Part shown: positions 13,516 through 15,242 of the stretch, piece by piece
How the letters are laid out: every line of letters begins with the position of its first letter
How positions within the stretch are numbered: the first letter of the stretch is position 1
Source of the DNA: Actinomycetales bacterium
GTDB lineage: Bacteria; Actinomycetota; Actinomycetes; Actinomycetales; BWSM-131
Assembly (NCBI GenBank): GCA_030149025.1
Contig: JASBSH010000409.1
Location: forward strand, 1-15,242
DNA length: 15,242 nt
Direction of reading: 5' to 3'
Notes under the pieces: generated by a model
What the model was told of the DNA's origin: nothing
Databases searched by the model: none
What the model saw: the letters and a program-made list of their open reading frames with translations, nothing else
Made by a program: the position numbers and the translations under genes

Positions 13516-13561
13516 GGCCCCGTCAGTGGCCGGCCCGCCGCACCGGTACGGGGAGTCTCCC

Positions 13562-13711
13562 ATGAAGCTCGTCAAGATCGTCGTCACGGGGCTGCTCGTC
13601 GGTGCCGTGGCGGCGTTCGTGGCAGCGCTCCTGCGGCCCCGTCGTACCCTGCCGGAAGGGGCCTACGACCCGTGGCAACCTCCGGCCCGCGAACCTGTCG
13701 CCTTCCGCTGA
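13562..13711 (+). CDS. Small single-span membrane protein, function unknown
   Basis: A 49-residue protein, not recognised as a named family. Residues 1-25 (MKLVKIVVTGLLVGAVAAF and on) form one hydrophobic helix with two lysines before it. RPRR at 27-30 follows the helix, and the rest (31-49) is a short Pro-rich hydrophilic tail. With positive charge on both sides the topology is unclear; an uncleaved anchor is more likely than a signal peptide, as no AxA site is seen. Support for a real gene: GGGAG about 6 nt before the ATG, a good promoter upstream, and a GNAT gene 12 bp downstream. It diverges from the aminotransferase gene. Confidence 0.75.
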   Translation: MKLVKIVVTGLLVGAVAAFVAALLRPRRTLPEGAYDPWQPPAREPVAFR

Positions 13712-13723
13712 CGGAGTGCCCGG

Positions 13724-14338
13724 ATGTCCCGTCGGCTCGCGCCGCTCACCCTCGACACGCTCGGTGACCTGCCGGACCGCTGCCGCAACTGCGTGTTCTG
13801 GGAGCTCGACCCCGTCGCCGCCGAACGGGCGGTCGCCGTCGGGGACCCGGCCCTCGACAAGGAGGCCTGGCTGTCCTCGGCGCTGCTCGAGTGGGGATCC
13901 TGCGGCCGGGTGGCGTACGTGGACGACGTCCCCGCGGGCTACGTCGTCTACGCCCCGCCGGCTTTCGTGCCCCGCTCGCTCGCCTTCCCGACGTCCCCTG
14001 TGAGCGCGGACGCGGTGCTGCTCATGAGCGGTCACGTCGTTCCGGAGTTCCGGGGCGGGGGGCTGGGCCGGATGCTCGTGCAGGGAGCGGCGAAGGACCT
14101 CACGCGCCGAGGGGTCCGGGCGATCGAGGCCTTCGGCAGCGCGCAGGACGTCCCGGCCGTGTGCGTGGTGCCGGCCGACTTCCTGCTGTCGGTGGGGTTC
14201 AAGACGGTCCGGCCGCACCACCGGTACCCGCGGCTGCGGCTGGACCTGAAGACCGCGTTGTCGTGGCGTGAGGACGTCGAGACGGCGCTCGAGCGCATTC
14301 TGGGCAGCGTGCGGGCGCCGGTGCTCACGCCCCGCTGA
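13724..14338 (+). CDS. GNAT family N-acetyltransferase
   Basis: Predicted acetyl-CoA-dependent N-acyltransferase of 204 residues with unknown acceptor. Motif A is visible as HVVPEFRGGGLGRMLVQGA (104-122), with the Arg-x-x-Gly-x-Gly pyrophosphate loop at about 110-115 on the strand LLMSGHVV. VAYVDDVPAGYVVYAPPAF (63-81) is the preceding beta hairpin. The C-terminal part (GFKTVRPHHRYPRLRLDL) is the usual last strands. The N-terminus has a CRNC motif (Cys20, Cys23), unusual in GNAT proteins generally, possibly a metal or redox site. The ATG has GGAG (13713-13716) at 7 nt. It is co-transcribed with the small membrane gene and convergent with the amidase gene 17 bp away. Confidence 0.88.
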   Translation: MSRRLAPLTLDTLGDLPDRCRNCVFWELDPVAAERAVAVGDPALDKEAWLSSALLEWGSCGRVAYVDDVPAGYVVYAPPAFVPRSLAFPTSPVSADAVLLMSGHVVPEFRGGGLGRMLVQGAAKDLTRRGVRAIEAFGSAQDVPAVCVVPADFLLSVGFKTVRPHHRYPRLRLDLKTALSWREDVETALERILGSVRAPVLTPR

Positions 14339-14359
14339 CTGTCTTCGGCGTCCCGTCAG
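14335..14359. terminator. Weak inverted repeat over the GNAT/amidase stop codons
   Basis: CTGAC (14335-14339) and GTCAG (14355-14359) are inverted across a 15-nt loop. Each arm contains one of the two convergent stop codons. The stem is short, so termination here is uncertain. Confidence 0.2.
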
Positions 14360-15242
14360 GAGCCGGTCGAACTGTCCTCGTCGGCCAGCCGCGCCCGCAG
14401 GTCGCGCACGTCGAGCGTGCCGGTGTCCACGTCGGCGTCCTCGGGCAGGAACAGTCGCTGGACGGCGGCGAGCAGCGCCTCGGCGCACAGGTCACGGAAC
14501 CGGGGGTCGGCCAGGCGCTGTGCGTCGCCGGCGTTGCTGAGGTAGCCGAGCTCCACCCGCACGGCCGGCATGCTCGTCGCCCTCAGCAGCAGGTCGGTGC
14601 GGGGGTGGCTGCGACAGTCGAGCAGGTCGGTCCGGGCTACGAGCTCGCGCCGGACGAGACCCGCCAGCCGCTCGCCGACGGCGGACACCTGGCCGCCCGG
14701 CCTGCCCCAGAAGAACGTCGCGACGCCCTGGCCCTTGCCATTCGCCGTGGCGTCGCAGTGCAGGGAGAGGAACACCTCCCCGTGCACCTGGTGGGCGAGG
14801 TCGGCCCTTTCCTGGGCGGTCGGGTTCTGACCGGGCCCGCGGGTCAGCACCGCCGTCACCCCGAGGGCGGACAGGCGGCCCTCCAGTCGCTGCGCGAGGT
14901 CCATCACGACGTCCGCCTCGCTCAGCCCGTGTGCGACCACACCCTGGTCGTCGCCGCCGTGGCCGGGGTCGATGACGACGACCCGCCCCACGAGGCTGTT
15001 GCCGGTCGCGGCGACCCAGCCACGTGCTCTGAGCGCCCCGACGTCCCCACCACTCACCGTGCGCGCAAGCTGGCCCAGCGCCCGGAGCGTGTCGGGCCCG
15101 CAGGTGCCGTCGGGCGCCAGGCCGACGGACCGCTGCAGCTCACGGACGGCCCGTTCGGTCTCGGGCCCGAAGACGCCGTCGGCCCGGCCTGAGAAAAGGC
15201 CGAGCTCCAGCAACCGCCCCTGCAGGTCGATGACGTCGTCGC
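14356..15242 (-). CDS. cwlM: N-acetylmuramoyl-L-alanine amidase, CwlM-like (5' end outside window)
   Basis: Zinc amidase family protein (Amidase_3) with a peptidoglycan-binding domain; the N-terminal part lies beyond the right edge, and 294 residues are visible. The reading frame is open to the edge; the first visible residues DDVIDLQGRLLELGL open a PG-binding repeat ending GPDTLRAL, probably the second of two. The amidase part shows VVVIDPGHGG, SEADVVMDLA, SLHCDA and VRVELGYLSN, which supply the four expected residues His, Glu, His and Glu. In Mycobacterium, CwlM (Rv3915) in this neighbourhood is a PknB-phosphorylated activator of MurA and not a hydrolase; this protein may act likewise (inference). 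A TTG at 15213 is not a credible start, because it would cut the binding repeat. The acidic tail runs about 30 residues past the domain. Confidence 0.92.
   Translation of the reverse strand, partial: DDVIDLQGRLLELGLFSGRADGVFGPETERAVRELQRSVGLAPDGTCGPDTLRALGQLARTVSGGDVGALRARGWVAATGNSLVGRVVVIDPGHGGDDQGVVAHGLSEADVVMDLAQRLEGRLSALGVTAVLTRGPGQNPTAQERADLAHQVHGEVFLSLHCDATANGKGQGVATFFWGRPGGQVSAVGERLAGLVRRELVARTDLLDCRSHPRTDLLLRATSMPAVRVELGYLSNAGDAQRLADPRFRDLCAEALLAAVQRLFLPEDADVDTGTLDVRDLRARLADEDSSTGS

Noticed and set aside
11932..13767. Plus-strand ORF of 611 codons opposite the aminotransferase gene
   Set aside because: Longest open frame in the window, but it mirrors a gene with full PLP-enzyme motifs, is His/Gln/Arg/Gly-rich and has no domain.

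Overview
This window is the chromosomal replication-origin region of a high-GC Gram-positive bacterium (Actinomycetota). The gene order gnd - dnaN - oriC - dnaA / rpmH - rnpA - yidD - yidC - jag - rsmG - parA - parB is the conserved actinobacterial origin core. The strong G/C bias at third codon positions, GTG/TTG starts, actinobacterial DnaA boxes (TTGTCCACA type) and parS sites (GTTTCACGTGRAAC type) agree. A Ddl-like ligase, a PLP aminotransferase, a GNAT protein and a CwlM-type amidase beyond parB suggest Pseudonocardiales, possibly Pseudonocardia. That placement is inference from recalled synteny, not a database match.

Left arm (minus strand, 1-3774): a 6-phosphogluconate dehydrogenase gene cut by the left edge, dnaN, a gene-free oriC of about 560 bp rich in DnaA boxes, and dnaA. 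Between dnaA and rpmH is a second gene-free stretch of about 620 bp. It holds two more DnaA boxes, a candidate dnaA promoter, a good rpmH promoter (TTGACC-N18-TACCGT) and a 12-bp palindrome.

Centre (plus strand, 4398-11068): rpmH, rnpA, yidD and yidC are packed closely. They serve the ribosome, RNase P and membrane-protein insertion. A structured 217-bp gap full of repeats precedes jag (KH-R3H RNA-binding protein). A strong GC hairpin and two parS sites lie between jag and the conserved part of rsmG. I therefore start rsmG at a GTG (7534) and not at the upstream ATG (7390). parA and parB overlap by 4 bp and form the chromosome segregation operon. Three further parS or parS-like sites lie within these coding regions.

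Right arm (11073-15242): a D-Ala-D-Ala ligase-type gene converges on parB with only 4 bp between the stop codons, and both stops sit inside one 18-bp hairpin. Upstream of it on the same strand is a MocR/LysN-type aminotransferase. Divergent from that is a small promoter-driven operon of a 49-residue single-span membrane protein and a GNAT acetyltransferase. A CwlM-like amidase is cut by the right edge.

No phage, insertion sequence, CRISPR array, tRNA or rRNA was seen. The window is core genome. The points of interest are small-scale regulatory or structural ones, plus unusually long low-complexity extensions on ParA and ParB, and not a new gene system.
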